The notes: generated by a model not told the origin, from the letters alone. 64,000 nt of DNA from Roseovarius sp. SCSIO 43702 (GCF_019599045.1 NZ_CP080623.1:1882501-1946500); one strand, 5' to 3'; positions 20,080 to 30,059 are shown, counted from the stretch's first letter. Program-made: numbers and translations.

Positions 20080-20649
20080 ATGACTGATGACAAAACCACA
20101 GGCGTGACTCGGCGCGCCCTCTTGGGTGCTTTTGCGGCAACAACCCTCACGGCCGCTCCCACATTCTCAAACGCGGCGGGCTTCCTTCGGGGGGCTGGCG
20201 ACATCCGGCGGCTCAAGATGTATTCGGCCCGCACGGGTGAGAAGATCGACACGATCTACTGGATCGAAGGCGAATACATCCGCGACGCGATCAACGAGAT
20301 CTCGGTGTTCATGCGGGACTGGCGGACCAACGAGGTCAAGCCGGTCGACCTTCGCACGGTCGACATCATGGCGGCCTCGCATGCGCTGGTCGACACGAAC
20401 GAGCCCTACAATCTGCTTTCCGGCTACCGCAGCCCCAAGACCAACGCGATGCTGCGGTCGCGGTCGCGCAACGTGGCGCGCAACTCGCTCCACATGCGGG
20501 GGCAGGCGGCCGACCTTCGTCTCGCCTCGCGCTCGGTGAATCAGCTGGGCAAGGCCGCGCAGGCATGCCGCGCGGGCGGTGTCGGGCGCTACTACCGCTC
20601 GAACTTCGTCCACATGGATTGCGGCGACTATCGCACCTGGAACGGCTGA
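20080..20649 (+). CDS. MepK/YcbK-like murein endopeptidase (DUF882, M15)
   Basis: A 189-aa Tat-exported metallopeptidase. The N-terminus has a twin-arginine signal (TRRALLGAFAATTLTA). The M15/DUF882 domain shows the zinc-site pattern: SLHMRGQAADLRL (His and Asp) and FVHMDCGDYR (second His), after the family block LLSGYRSPKTNAML. E. coli MepK (YcbK) cleaves 3-3 cross-links, and ycbK neighbours ycbB there; here the two are divergent, supporting the same functional pairing. The start at 20080 gives the standard Tat N-region; an ATG at 20020 in the same frame is less likely. Confidence 0.88.
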   Translation: MTDDKTTGVTRRALLGAFAATTLTAAPTFSNAAGFLRGAGDIRRLKMYSARTGEKIDTIYWIEGEYIRDAINEISVFMRDWRTNEVKPVDLRTVDIMAASHALVDTNEPYNLLSGYRSPKTNAMLRSRSRNVARNSLHMRGQAADLRLASRSVNQLGKAAQACRAGGVGRYYRSNFVHMDCGDYRTWNG

Positions 20650-20678
20650 GCAGCCGAGCTAACGCCTGCGCAGGATGG

Positions 20679-20708
20679 AAAAACCGGCCCTGTCCTGGGC
20701 CGGGTTTA
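20679..20708 (+). terminator. Probable terminator after mepK-like gene
   Basis: AAAACCGGCCC pairs with GGGCCGGGTTT around TGTCCT with one mismatch; the T tail is short. Confidence 0.5.
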
Positions 20709-20834
20709 CGCGTTGCGGGCAAGGTCGATCATGCGTCGCTTGGGGTCGACGTGGCCCGGTGAACGACCGGGCGGACGCGCGGAACGAGCCGAGGCGGCGC
20801 GGCGAGACGTCCGAACAGCAATGTGTCTTCCTGA

Positions 20835-22214
20835 TCATCCTCCGAGGGCGTCGAGCACACGCGCCCAGCTTCGCATCCCCTTGTGGAAGCTTTCGACGTT
20901 GTATTTCTCGTTCGGGCTGTGGATCGCGTCATCGTCCTGGGCGAAGCCGATCAGCATGGAATCAAGTCCCAGGATGTCCTTGAAATAGCCCGCGATGGGG
21001 ATCGAGCCGCCCATTCCGGTGAACACCGCCTCGTTCGGCCATTCACCGGAAAGTGCCTGGCGCGCCTTCTCGAACTCGGGGCGGTCGATGTTCATCACGG
21101 CGGCCTTGTTCCCCTCGAGATCGGTATCCCACGTGACCCGCGCATCGGGCGAGAGGCGTTCCTCAACATGCGCGCGGATACGGGTGCGCAAGACGTCGGG
21201 GTCCATGTCGCCCACGAGTCGGCAGGTGAGCTTGCAATGCGCTTCCGCCGGGATCACCGTTTTCGAGCCCGCCCCCTGGTATCCGCCCCAGAGCCCGTTG
21301 ATCTCGAGCGTGGGGCGCGCCCATTGCTGAACGAGGGTGGAATAGCCCTTTTCACCATGCGGCTGCGTATAGCCGACGGAGTTGAGATAGCTTTCCTCGT
21401 CGAAGCCGCAGTTTTCCCACTGGCGCAGCAGCTCGTCGGGAACCTCGTGCACCCCTTCGTAGAAACCTTCGACCGCAACGCGACCGGTTTCGGGATCGTG
21501 GAAGGACGCGATGATGCGGGCGATCTCGCGCAGCGGGTTGAGGCCGGGGCCACCGTAGTGGCCGGAATGCAGGTCGATGCGCGGGCCGTGGACGGTGAAT
21601 TCGTCCTTGAGCATCCCGCGAAGCTGGCTCGCGATCGAGGGAACGCCGGGCGATACCATGGAGGTGTCGCAGATGAGCGCGAGATCGGCCGAGAGTTCCT
21701 CGGCATTCTCCTTCATGAAAGGGATAAGCGAGGGCGAGCCCGATTCCTCTTCGCCCTCGAAGAAGAAGGTGATCTTGCAGGGCAGGGCACCGGTCACCTG
21801 CTTGTAGGCGCGGCAGGCTTCGACGAACGTCATGAGCTGGCCCTTGTCGTCCGACGCGCCGCGGGCGCGTATAACCCGGCCCTGCGGGGTTTCCTCGACC
21901 TGCGGGTCGAACGGATCGGAGTTCCAGAGGTGGAGCGGATCGACCGGCTGCACGTCGTAATGCCCATAGAACAGCAGGTGCGGACCGGGTCCGTCGACGT
22001 GGCCCACGACCATGGGATGACCCGGCGTCTTGCGCTTTTGTGCCTCGATACCAATGCTTTGCAGATCGGAGACGAGCCAGTCCGCGGCCTCTTCGCAATG
22101 CGTCTTGTAGGCCGGATCGGTCGAGATGGAGGGGATGCGCAGCACCTCCTGAAGCCGCTCGATGGCGGCCGGAAGCTGATCGTCCAGGCGGGTGAGAACG
22201 GCGTCGAGCGACAT
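20835..22214 (-). CDS. M20 family dipeptidase
   Basis: A 459-aa cytosolic di-zinc peptidase. Metal ligands are visible in [11 protein letters not shown] (His, Asp), [10 protein letters not shown] (bridging Asp) and [11 protein letters not shown] (catalytic Glu-Glu), with the dimerisation domain ([12 protein letters not shown]) in the middle. It belongs to the M20 dipeptidase group with carnosinase-like members; the exact substrate is not determinable. The start at 22214 follows a perfect GGAGG. It is divergent from hemA and shares its upstream region. Confidence 0.9.
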   Translation of the reverse strand: MSLDAVLTRLDDQLPAAIERLQEVLRIPSISTDPAYKTHCEEAADWLVSDLQSIGIEAQKRKTPGHPMVVGHVDGPGPHLLFYGHYDVQPVDPLHLWNSDPFDPQVEETPQGRVIRARGASDDKGQLMTFVEACRAYKQVTGALPCKITFFFEGEEESGSPSLIPFMKENAEELSADLALICDTSMVSPGVPSIASQLRGMLKDEFTVHGPRIDLHSGHYGGPGLNPLREIARIIASFHDPETGRVAVEGFYEGVHEVPDELLRQWENCGFDEESYLNSVGYTQPHGEKGYSTLVQQWARPTLEINGLWGGYQGAGSKTVIPAEAHCKLTCRLVGDMDPDVLRTRIRAHVEERLSPDARVTWDTDLEGNKAAVMNIDRPEFEKARQALSGEWPNEAVFTGMGGSIPIAGYFKDILGLDSMLIGFAQDDDAIHSPNEKYNVESFHKGMRSWARVLDALGG

Positions 22215-22282
22215 GGAAAACCTCCGGGGGCTGGGTCGGATTTGGCCGCGACGTTACCAGCCCGCGCCGCACTGTCCAGCCA

Positions 22283-22296
22283 TTGATCCAGATCAA
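22283..22296 (+). promoter_or_regulatory. FNR/FnrL-type binding site upstream of hemA
   Basis: TTGATCCAGATCAA is a perfect match to the FNR consensus TTGAT-N4-ATCAA. It lies 132 bases before the hemA GTG and 68 bases from the divergent peptidase start. FnrL control of hemA is established in Rhodobacter, which makes the assignment credible. Confidence 0.8.
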
Positions 22297-22428
22297 TGCG
22301 GGCAGGGAGCGACAAAGTGTAGCTGTTGCGCCGCGAACAGGTGCGATATATCAGCCCCGTATAAACATTTTCTGGTCCTGCCAGTTTCGCCCCGCCATCA
22401 GGGGCCGCGAGCCGAGGAGACGCCCGAA

Positions 22429-23652
22429 GTGGATTACACAGCCAGACTTGATGAGGCGCTTGGCCGGTTGCACGAGGAAGGCCGCTACCGGACCTTCATC
22501 GACATCGAGCGGCGGAAAGGTCAGTTTCCGCACGCGACCTGGACCCGCCCCGATGGTGAAACGCGCGATATCACGGTCTGGTGCGGGAACGACTATCTTG
22601 GGATGGGTCAGCATCCGGCGGTCCTGAGCGCGATGCACGAGGCAATCGACGCGACCGGCGCGGGGTCGGGTGGCACCCGCAACATTTCGGGGACCACGGT
22701 CTTTCACAAGCGGCTCGAGGCGGAGCTTTCGGATCTGCACGGCAAGGAAGCGGCGCTTCTCTTCACCTCCGCCTATATCGCGAACGACGCGACGCTCAGT
22801 ACGCTGCCGAAGCTCTTTCCCGGGCTCATCATCTATTCCGACGCGCTCAACCACGCCTCGATGATCGAAGGCGTCCGGCGCAACGGCGGGGCGAAACGGA
22901 TCTTCCGCCACAATGACCTCGCTCATCTGCGCGAACTTCTGGAAGCCGACGATCCGGCGGCACCCAAGCTCATCGCTTTCGAGAGCATCTATTCCATGGA
23001 CGGTGACTTCGGACCCATCGAGGCGATTTGCGACCTCGCCGACGAGTTCGGCGCGCTGACTTATATCGACGAGGTGCATGCGGTGGGCATGTATGGTCCG
23101 CGCGGGGCCGGGGTGGCCGAGCGCGATCGCCTGATGCACCGGCTCGACATCATCAACGGCACGCTGGCCAAGGCCTATGGCGTGATGGGTGGTTATATCG
23201 CGGCGAGCGCGAAAATGGTCGATGCCATAAGATCTTATGCGCCGGGGTTCATCTTCACGACCTCGCTTGCGCCGGCGGTGGCGGCCGGCGCCGCGGCCTC
23301 GGTCAGGCATCTCAAGCAGGACCGTGCGCTGCGCGCGGCACACCAGGAGAAGGCCGCTATCCTCAAGACGCGGCTCAAGGGTCTCGGCCTTCCGGTCATC
23401 GACCATGGCAGCCATATTGTCCCCGTGATGGTGGGCGATCCGAAACATACCAAGATCATCTCGGACATGCTGCTCGACCGCTACGGCATTTACGTCCAGC
23501 CCATCAACTTCCCCACCGTGCCACGCGGGACCGAGCGACTGCGTTTCACGCCGTCGCCGGTGCATGGGCGCGAGGAGATGGACCGGCTCGTTGAAGCGAT
23601 GGATGAGCTCTGGGCGCATTGCGCGCTGAATCGCGCGCAGATTTCCGCCTGA
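22429..23652 (+). CDS. hemA: 5-aminolevulinate synthase
   Basis: PLP enzyme condensing glycine with succinyl-CoA to 5-aminolevulinate, the first step of the alphaproteobacterial C4 route to haem and tetrapyrroles. The 407-aa length equals Rhodobacter HemA. Recognisable blocks are [70 protein letters not shown] and the PLP-lysine region [14 protein letters not shown]. The GTG start at 22429 ([11 protein letters not shown]) aligns with the Rhodobacter N-terminus and has GGAG upstream. An FNR site upstream suggests oxygen-dependent control. Confidence 0.97.
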   Translation: MDYTARLDEALGRLHEEGRYRTFIDIERRKGQFPHATWTRPDGETRDITVWCGNDYLGMGQHPAVLSAMHEAIDATGAGSGGTRNISGTTVFHKRLEAELSDLHGKEAALLFTSAYIANDATLSTLPKLFPGLIIYSDALNHASMIEGVRRNGGAKRIFRHNDLAHLRELLEADDPAAPKLIAFESIYSMDGDFGPIEAICDLADEFGALTYIDEVHAVGMYGPRGAGVAERDRLMHRLDIINGTLAKAYGVMGGYIAASAKMVDAIRSYAPGFIFTTSLAPAVAAGAAASVRHLKQDRALRAAHQEKAAILKTRLKGLGLPVIDHGSHIVPVMVGDPKHTKIISDMLLDRYGIYVQPINFPTVPRGTERLRFTPSPVHGREEMDRLVEAMDELWAHCALNRAQISA

Positions 23653-23765
23653 GCCACGTTTTGATGCAAAGTTCCTTGCACTGTGGTATGGTTCCGTAAA
23701 AGAACGAGAGCGGGGTCGAATCGGGGACATTCGACCACAGGCTTCGGAAGCAGAGGGCAGGCTGA

Positions 23766-25025
23766 ATGATCTTGCGTCGCAGTTCACGCGATAGACAGAC
23801 CGCAGATGATACATCCAACGGGTTCGACTCGTTCGAATTGAAGCTGGGCGATGTGATGCGGGGTGAACGCGCCACCCTCGGAAAATCCCTTCTCGATGTC
23901 GAGCGCGAGTTGCGCATCAAGGCGAGTTTCGTCGCCGCGATCGAGAACGCCGATCCCGACGCTTTCGACACCCCGGGTTTCATCCCCGGCTATGTCCGGT
24001 CCTATGCGCGCTATCTCGGGATGGATCCGGACGAAGCCTTTGCGGGTTTCTGCGCGGAAAGCGGGTTTTCCACCGCGCATGGCATGTCGGCCGCCGCTTC
24101 GTCGGTGCGTCGCGATGCGCCGGTGATCAGGAAGTCGCCGCGGCGTGACCAGGATCCGCTCGTCGCGCCCTCGACACCCTTCATCCCGGCGAACGAAAGC
24201 ATGTTCTCCCGGATCGAACCGGGCGCCATCGGCTCGCTGATCGTTCTGGTCGCGCTGGTGGGGGCCATCGGATATGGCGGCTGGAAGGTGCTGGACCAGG
24301 TGCAGCAGGTTCGCGTGGCACCGGTCGAGAACACGCCCGACGTGCTGGCCGAGCTCGATCCGCTCGATTCGGCGGTCGCGCGGGAAACGGATGAAAGCGC
24401 GGGTCAGGCCGGTGATACCGTCGCTGGCGTCTTTGCCTCGCCGCAGGAGGATGCGCTCGACCGGCTCTACCGCCCCGAGGCGCTGGACGTGCCGGTGCTG
24501 GTCGCGCGCGATGCGCCGATCTCGACCCTGAGCCCGGCGCAGGTCGGCACGCTGAGACCGATGCCGCAGGATGACAGTATCGCGACCGCGCAGGCCGAGG
24601 CCGACGAAGGTTTGACGCATCCCGGCCTCTCGGGGATCGACGCGGCGCTGGCCGCCGCCCAGGGCACGACGCCGCAGGTTCTGGCCGAGCCGGAGCCGGG
24701 TGTGCAGATGGTCGCCGTACGGCCTGCCTGGGTCCGCGTGCGCGCGGCGGATGGCACCGTGATTTACGAGACGATCATGAACGCGGGCGATACCTATGAC
24801 GTCCCGGTGACGGAAACCCCTCCGAGCCTGCGCGTGGGCGAAAGCGGTGCGATCTATTTCCGCGTGAACGGTCAGCACTATGGCCCGGTGGGTCCGCGCG
24901 GGTCGGTCACCGCCAACCTCGCCCTCGACGCCGGAACGCTGGCCGAGACCTACGAGGTCGCGGACCTCACCCAGGACGCCGATCTCGAACGCTACGTCGC
25001 CGAGCTCGAACAGCCCCGGAACTGA
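23766..25025 (+). CDS. RodZ-like HTH membrane protein
   Basis: A 419-aa bitopic membrane protein. Residues ~20-110 form a Cro/RodZ-type HTH (LGDVMRGERATLGKSLLDVERELRI, FDTPGFIPGYVRSYARYLGMD). A hydrophobic helix follows at ~residue 158 (GSLIVLVALVGAIGYGGW), then a low-complexity periplasmic linker and a C-terminal DUF4115-like domain (WVRVRAADGTVIYETIMNAGDTYDVP). RodZ ties MreB to the wall-elongation machinery. The gene precedes ispG, as rodZ does in E. coli. The first ~20 residues (RRSSRDRQTADD) are an extra polar lead. Confidence 0.85.
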   Translation: MILRRSSRDRQTADDTSNGFDSFELKLGDVMRGERATLGKSLLDVERELRIKASFVAAIENADPDAFDTPGFIPGYVRSYARYLGMDPDEAFAGFCAESGFSTAHGMSAAASSVRRDAPVIRKSPRRDQDPLVAPSTPFIPANESMFSRIEPGAIGSLIVLVALVGAIGYGGWKVLDQVQQVRVAPVENTPDVLAELDPLDSAVARETDESAGQAGDTVAGVFASPQEDALDRLYRPEALDVPVLVARDAPISTLSPAQVGTLRPMPQDDSIATAQAEADEGLTHPGLSGIDAALAAAQGTTPQVLAEPEPGVQMVAVRPAWVRVRAADGTVIYETIMNAGDTYDVPVTETPPSLRVGESGAIYFRVNGQHYGPVGPRGSVTANLALDAGTLAETYEVADLTQDADLERYVAELEQPRN

Positions 25026-25112
25026 TCCCCATGATCCGCAGGCGAACGGTTTGCCTGCGCGCGCCCGGACCCCTATGTAGGGGCAGAGGCCGCAACGCAC
25101 CGGGATATCCAG

Positions 25113-26237
25113 ATGAGCCACAATCCGATCCGCCCCTGGCGCAATATCGAGCGCCGCAAGTCGCGCCAGATCCATGTCGGGCCGGTGCCCGTGGGCGGCG
25201 ATGCGCCGATTTCCGTGCAGACGATGACCAACACCGCCACGACCGATGTGGCCGGGACCGTCGCGCAGGTGCAGGCAGCGGCGGATGCCGGTGCCGATAT
25301 CGTCCGCGTTTCGGTTCCCGACGAGGCGTCGGCGAAAGCGCTCAAGGAGATCGTGCGCGAAAGCCCGGTTCCGATCGTGGCCGACATCCATTTCCACTAC
25401 AAGCGCGGGATCGAGGCGGCCGAGGCGGGCGCCGCCTGTCTTCGGATCAACCCCGGCAATATCGGATCGCCCGAGCGGGTGCGCGACGTGATCCAGGCGG
25501 CGCGCGATCATGGCTGCTCGATGCGGATCGGCGTCAATGCCGGAAGCCTCGAGCGACATCTCCTGGAGAAGTACGGAGAGCCGTGCCCCGAGGCGATGGT
25601 GGAGTCGGGGCTCGAGCATATCCGCATCCTTGAAGATAACGATTTCCACGAGTTCAAGATCAGCGTGAAGGCCTCGGACGTCTTCCTCGCCGCCGCGGCC
25701 TATCAGCAATTGGCCGACGCAACCGATGCGCCCATCCACCTCGGCATCACCGAGGCGGGTGGGCTCATGTCCGGCACGATCAAGAGCGCGATCGGCATGG
25801 GCAACCTGCTGTGGATGGGCATCGGCGACACGATCCGCGTGAGCCTCAGCGCCGACCCGGTCGAGGAGGTGCGCGTGGGCTACGAGATCCTCAAATCGCT
25901 GGGGTTGCGCCACCGGGGGGTGAACATCATCTCGTGCCCGAGCTGCGCGCGGCAGGGTTTCGACGTGATCAAGACGGTGGAGGCTCTCGAGCAGCGGCTG
26001 GAGCACATCAAGACACCGATGAGCCTATCGATCATCGGCTGCGTGGTGAACGGGCCGGGCGAGGCGCTTCTGACCGATGTAGGCTTTACCGGCGGCGGCG
26101 CCGGGTCGGGCATGGTCTATCTTGCCGGCAAGCAAAGCCACAAGATGAGCAACGAGCGGATGATCGACCACATCGTGGAGGAGGTCGAGAAACGCGCGGC
26201 GCAGATCGAGGCCGAAGAGGTGAAGGCCGCCGAGTGA
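25113..26237 (+). CDS. ispG: 4-hydroxy-3-methylbut-2-enyl diphosphate synthase (flavodoxin)
   Basis: [4Fe-4S] enzyme of the MEP isoprenoid pathway that converts MEcPP to HMBPP. The 374-aa length is typical. The N-terminal barrel contains [12 protein letters not shown] and [18 protein letters not shown]; the C-terminal half carries the cluster cysteines in [13 protein letters not shown] and [11 protein letters not shown]. The upstream neighbour is the RodZ-like gene, 87 bases away. Confidence 0.97.
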   Translation: MSHNPIRPWRNIERRKSRQIHVGPVPVGGDAPISVQTMTNTATTDVAGTVAQVQAAADAGADIVRVSVPDEASAKALKEIVRESPVPIVADIHFHYKRGIEAAEAGAACLRINPGNIGSPERVRDVIQAARDHGCSMRIGVNAGSLERHLLEKYGEPCPEAMVESGLEHIRILEDNDFHEFKISVKASDVFLAAAAYQQLADATDAPIHLGITEAGGLMSGTIKSAIGMGNLLWMGIGDTIRVSLSADPVEEVRVGYEILKSLGLRHRGVNIISCPSCARQGFDVIKTVEALEQRLEHIKTPMSLSIIGCVVNGPGEALLTDVGFTGGGAGSGMVYLAGKQSHKMSNERMIDHIVEEVEKRAAQIEAEEVKAAE

Positions 26238-26245
26238 CGCGGGCT

Positions 26246-26758
26246 TCAGTCGAGATATTTGCGCAGCACGATCGCGGGAAGTTCGCCGCGTAACATCTTG
26301 TCCTTGAAAACATAAGTTGGCGCGAGGTCGATACCCAGCCGGTCGGTCAGCGCCCGGTGCGCCTCCATCTCAACCAGCGTGACCCGCAGATCATATTCCT
26401 GCGCAAGCTCACGCAGACCGGCCTCGGCGCGGGCGCAGTCGGGGCAGTCGGGTGCGATCATGAGCGCGATGGTGGTGCCGGCCTCCTCGGGGCCGAAGCC
26501 CGGTAGGTTGGAATCGGTCAGCACCGACCACGCCGCCGCGATCCGGTCGAGGTCGTTCGCGGCCTCGTCTGCGTAAAGATCGATCGGGGGAGCCGGCGCG
26601 TCGGGCAGGGCCTCGCGCGGCAGGCCAAGCAGTGCCGCGCGAATCTCGGCGTGAAAGATCGCGCGCTCGGCGGGGGTGAGGCGGGTGAAATCCGTCTCGG
26701 ACCATGCGGGCAGGGCCGGCAGCCCCGCCAGAAGCAGGATCAACGCCACGCGCGCCAT
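26246..26758 (-). CDS. Periplasmic thioredoxin-fold protein (CPDC)
   Basis: A 170-aa exported protein with signal peptide RVALILLLAGLPALPAWS. The C-terminal domain has IALMIAPDCPDCARAE, a CxxC thioredoxin-like active site, and a late cis-Pro region (DLAPTYVFKD). Residues ~20-50 (DFTRLTPAERAIFHAEIRAA) resemble the N-terminal helix of the DsbA-like protein encoded 5 bases upstream. It is likely a thiol reductase or partner in the same periplasmic redox system. It is last in a three-gene minus-strand operon. Confidence 0.8.
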   Translation of the reverse strand: MARVALILLLAGLPALPAWSETDFTRLTPAERAIFHAEIRAALLGLPREALPDAPAPPIDLYADEAANDLDRIAAAWSVLTDSNLPGFGPEEAGTTIALMIAPDCPDCARAEAGLRELAQEYDLRVTLVEMEAHRALTDRLGIDLAPTYVFKDKMLRGELPAIVLRKYLD

Positions 26759-26763
26759 GGAAA

Positions 26764-27510
26764 TCAGTCCTGACGTTCCGCCGCGACGATCTGTTGCATC
26801 GCCTCGAGCGGGACGTAGCCGCGCACCATCTGGTCGCCCATGACGAAGGTCGGCGTGCCGGAGATGTCCATTTCCCGGCCGAGTGCGTAGTTCGCGTCGA
26901 TGACGTCGCTCACCTCGTCGCTCGCCATGTGGGCGATGATCGCGTCGGCGTCGAGGTCAAGCGACGTGGCGAGGCGCGTGAGGGCGGCTTCGCTGTAATC
27001 GCCCTCGAAGGTGATGAGCGCGTCATGCACGTTCTTGTAGGCATCCTCGCCCTCTGTCTGGAGCGTCGCGATGGCGAAGCGCGAGGCGAGCACCGCCTCT
27101 TCGCCGCGGATGGGGAATTCCTTGATGATCAGGCGGATGTTGCCGTCGCCCTCGACCAGTTCGGTCAGTTCGGGGAAGGCATGGCGGCAGTAGCCGCAGG
27201 TGTAGTCGAGAAACTCCACCACGGTCACGTCGCCCTCCGGGTTGCCGCCAACCCAGGAATGATCGTCGGCGAAGAGTGCGTCGGCATTGGACTTGACGAG
27301 GTCCACATCGGCCTGGGCCTGGGCCTCCTGCTGGCGCTGTTCCAGAAGCGCCACGGCCTCCATGATGACCTGCGGGTTGTCGAGGAGATAGTCGCGGATC
27401 TCGGTGCGGAACGCCTCGCGTTCGGCGTCGGACATCTGCGTGAGGTCGAGCGCATGGGCCGGAAGGGCGAGGGCTGCGGCAAGCGCGGTAGAGGCGAGAA
27501 GGCGGAGCAT
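26764..27510 (-). CDS. DsbA/ScsC-like periplasmic disulfide oxidoreductase
   Basis: A 248-aa exported thiol-disulfide protein. After the signal peptide (LRLLASTALAAALALPAHA) comes an ~80-residue charged helical region (MSDAEREAFRTEIRDYLLDN, LLEQRQQEAQAQAD), then the catalytic domain with VEFLDYTCGYCRHAFPEL and cis-Pro region ISGTPTFVMGD. A long N-terminal helical extension before CGYC is characteristic of ScsC-type oligomeric isomerases as well as some DsbA relatives. No ScsB/DsbD partner gene is visible. Start 27510 has AAAGGAACC upstream. Confidence 0.87.
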   Translation of the reverse strand: MLRLLASTALAAALALPAHALDLTQMSDAEREAFRTEIRDYLLDNPQVIMEAVALLEQRQQEAQAQADVDLVKSNADALFADDHSWVGGNPEGDVTVVEFLDYTCGYCRHAFPELTELVEGDGNIRLIIKEFPIRGEEAVLASRFAIATLQTEGEDAYKNVHDALITFEGDYSEAALTRLATSLDLDADAIIAHMASDEVSDVIDANYALGREMDISGTPTFVMGDQMVRGYVPLEAMQQIVAAERQD

Positions 27511-27523
27511 GGGAGAGGTTCCT

Positions 27524-28843
27524 TTAGCGTGAGACGGATTTGGCGGCAGAAAGCACATCCTGCGCGCGATGCCAACCGCCCGACCCGCGCGGCAGCATGT
27601 CGGAGGCGCGCGTGGCATGGACGGTGGCGTCGCCGAGACGTCCCTGAAGCGCGTAGCGTTCGGCGGTCACGAGCGAGGCCATGCCGCGATTGCCGGTCTT
27701 GGCATAGGCGACGCCCAGGTCCCGCATCACGCGGCTGTCCCGGCCGTCACGGTCGCGCGCCTGGCTCAACACGCGCAGCGCCTTGTCATACTGCCCCTGG
27801 GCCAGGAGCGCGCGACCATAGGAGCCGAGGATCAGCGCGTCGCGCGGGGCGGCATTGACCGCGCGGCCATAGGAGGCGGCCGCCTGGCCGAAATGGCGGT
27901 TCTCCATGAGGATCTGGCCCCGCAATTCGTAGAAATAGGGGTCATCGGGCCGGAGCGCGATAGCCTGATCGAGGGCGCGAAGTGCGCGGCCCATCTGCGA
28001 CTGCCGGTGATGGGCGATGGCCTCGCGCATCAGCGCCACGTCCCGGAACCCGCTTTCACCGGCGCGGGTGAGTGTCCATTTCGGCGCGCGCTGGAAGGCC
28101 GAAAGCTTGCCCTTGGCGCGCGCGAACCAGTAATCCGCGCTGCGGTTCCCGGACGCCTTGCCGGCATTGGCGTCCGCAAGGCGCTTGATCACGCGGTAGC
28201 GGTCCGCCGAAAGCGGGTGCGAACGCGCGTAGGGATCCTGCCGTCCGACGCTCAGCGCCTCCTGTCCGCGGAAGATATCCATCACCGCGACGGCCCCCTG
28301 CGGATCGACGCCCGCACGCACGAGGTAGCGCACGGAAGATGCGTCGGCGGAGCTTTCCTCGGCGCGGGTATGCGCGAAGAAAAGCCGCTGCGCGGTCGAA
28401 CTGGCCCCGAGCGCGAGCGCGCCCGCCGCCTGTGCGTTGCCGCCCGCGACACCCGCCGCCGCGGCAAGGGCCACGCCGATCCCCGCCGCCGTCCGCGCGT
28501 TGCGCATCGCCACGGGGCGGCGCACGAGATGACCGTTGGCGATATGCGCGGCCTCGTGCGCGATCACCGCCTGAAGCATTTCCGGGCTGTCCATCTTGAG
28601 CAGGAGACCCGAGTGAATGAAAATATTGTCCCGATCGACTACGAAAGCGTTAAGACGCCGGTCGTCGATCACCAGAATGTTGGTCCGCGTGGGGCTGAGC
28701 CCCGCGGCCTTGAGCACCGGCGCGGCCAGTTGCCGCAGCGCGTTCTCGATATCGGGATCGCGCAGGAGCGTGAGCGCGCGCGCAGGCTGCGCGATGACGA
28801 GGCCCAGGACGAGGGCGGGGGCAAGGACGCGGAAAAGCTGCAT
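27524..28843 (-). CDS. M48 metalloprotease with TPR domain (BepA-like)
   Basis: A 439-aa periplasmic zinc protease. It has a signal peptide (QLFRVLAPALVLGLVIAQPARA), the M48 motif VIAHEAAHIANGH and the downstream zinc-ligand Glu region EESSADASSVRYL. A TPR-rich C-terminal half follows (ALDQAIALRPDDPYFYELRG, YGRALLAQGQYDKALRVL). BepA (YfgC) in E. coli checks outer-membrane protein assembly, notably LptD disulfide maturation, so the operon link with disulfide enzymes is sensible. It is divergent from the aminotransferase gene by 59 bases. Confidence 0.9.
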   Translation of the reverse strand: MQLFRVLAPALVLGLVIAQPARALTLLRDPDIENALRQLAAPVLKAAGLSPTRTNILVIDDRRLNAFVVDRDNIFIHSGLLLKMDSPEMLQAVIAHEAAHIANGHLVRRPVAMRNARTAAGIGVALAAAAGVAGGNAQAAGALALGASSTAQRLFFAHTRAEESSADASSVRYLVRAGVDPQGAVAVMDIFRGQEALSVGRQDPYARSHPLSADRYRVIKRLADANAGKASGNRSADYWFARAKGKLSAFQRAPKWTLTRAGESGFRDVALMREAIAHHRQSQMGRALRALDQAIALRPDDPYFYELRGQILMENRHFGQAAASYGRAVNAAPRDALILGSYGRALLAQGQYDKALRVLSQARDRDGRDSRVMRDLGVAYAKTGNRGMASLVTAERYALQGRLGDATVHATRASDMLPRGSGGWHRAQDVLSAAKSVSR

Positions 28844-28902
28844 TGACGATCGACCTCGATCAGGGTGAATGGGCGTCGTAGGCGCCAATGTGAGAGAGAA
28901 GC

Positions 28903-30051
28903 ATGCGGAACTCAACCCGATCCGAGGTCGATCCCTTCATTGTGATGGACGTCATGGAGGCCGCGCGGCGGGCCGAGGCCCAAGGGCGGCACATCATCCA
29001 TATGGAGGTGGGCCAGCCCGGGACGCCCGCGCCCGAGGGCGCGCGCGATGCGCTCTCGGAGGCGCTTGGCAAGGACGCGATGGGCTACACCGTGGCGCTT
29101 GGTCTGCCTGCGCTGCGCGAGGCGATCTCGGCGCATTACAAGCGGCGGTATTCACTGGATATTTCGCCCGACAGGATCGTCGTCACGTCGGGGTCGTCGG
29201 CGGGGTTCATCCTTGCCTTCACGGCGCTTTTCGACGCGGGCGAGCGGGTGGCGCTTGGTGCGCCGGGCTATCCGTCCTATCGCCAGATATTGCGCGCGCT
29301 CGACCTCGAGCCGGTGGAGATCGCGACTACGGCGGAGAACCGCCTGCAACCCGTGCCCGCCGATCTGGAGGGTGTGGCATTCGAGGGGATGCTCGTGGCG
29401 TCGCCGGCGAATCCGTCGGGCACCATGCTGGGACGGGAGGAGATGGGCGCCTTGATCGACGCCGTGCAAAGGCGCGGGGCTGCGTTCATCAGCGACGAGA
29501 TCTACCACGGTATCGAATACGACAAGAAGGCGGTCTCGGCGCTCGAGCTGAGCGACGATGTCTATCTCATCAACTCGTTCTCGAAATACTTCTCGATGAC
29601 GGGATGGCGCGTGGGCTGGATGGTGGTGCCCGAAGATCACGTCCGCCGGATCGAGCGGCTGGCGCAGAACCTTTTCATCTGCCCGCCGCATGCAAGCCAG
29701 ATCGCCGCGTTGGCGGCGATGGGGTGTGACGCGGAATTGCAAGCGAATCTGGAGGTTTACAAGGCGAACCGCGCGCTCATGCTGGAGGGGTTGCCCAAGG
29801 CCGGGTTCGACCGTATCGCACCGCCCGATGGCGCGTTCTACGTCTACGCGGATGTCTCGGACCTGACCGACGATTCCCGCGGTTTCGCGGACGAGATCCT
29901 GCGCGAGGCGGGGGTGGCGGTGACGCCCGGGCTCGACTTCGATCCCGAGCGGGGACATGGCACGATCCGCTTTTCCTATGCCCGGTCGACGGAGGATATC
30001 CGCGAGGGGCTGCGCCGGCTCGAAGCGTTCATGGCGGCGCGGAAAGGGTGA
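28903..30051 (+). CDS. Class I/II PLP-dependent aminotransferase
   Basis: A 382-aa fold-type I aminotransferase. The PLP-binding Lys is in NSFSKYFSMTGWRVGWMV, the substrate/PLP region NPSGTMLGREE and DEIYHGIEY are in place, and the C-terminal Arg region is TIRFSYARS. The aspartate/alanine-type fold is clear but the amino donor is not. The start at 28903 follows a GAGAGAGAAG purine tract. It stands alone, with 162 bases to amiC. Confidence 0.9.
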   Translation: MRNSTRSEVDPFIVMDVMEAARRAEAQGRHIIHMEVGQPGTPAPEGARDALSEALGKDAMGYTVALGLPALREAISAHYKRRYSLDISPDRIVVTSGSSAGFILAFTALFDAGERVALGAPGYPSYRQILRALDLEPVEIATTAENRLQPVPADLEGVAFEGMLVASPANPSGTMLGREEMGALIDAVQRRGAAFISDEIYHGIEYDKKAVSALELSDDVYLINSFSKYFSMTGWRVGWMVVPEDHVRRIERLAQNLFICPPHASQIAALAAMGCDAELQANLEVYKANRALMLEGLPKAGFDRIAPPDGAFYVYADVSDLTDDSRGFADEILREAGVAVTPGLDFDPERGHGTIRFSYARSTEDIREGLRRLEAFMAARKG

Positions 30052-30059
30052 TTTTCGAC

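Noticed and set aside
23784..26006. 740-codon minus-strand frame spanning the RodZ-like and ispG genes
   Set aside because: It crosses two recognisable genes on the other strand; no motifs, typical high-GC shadow.
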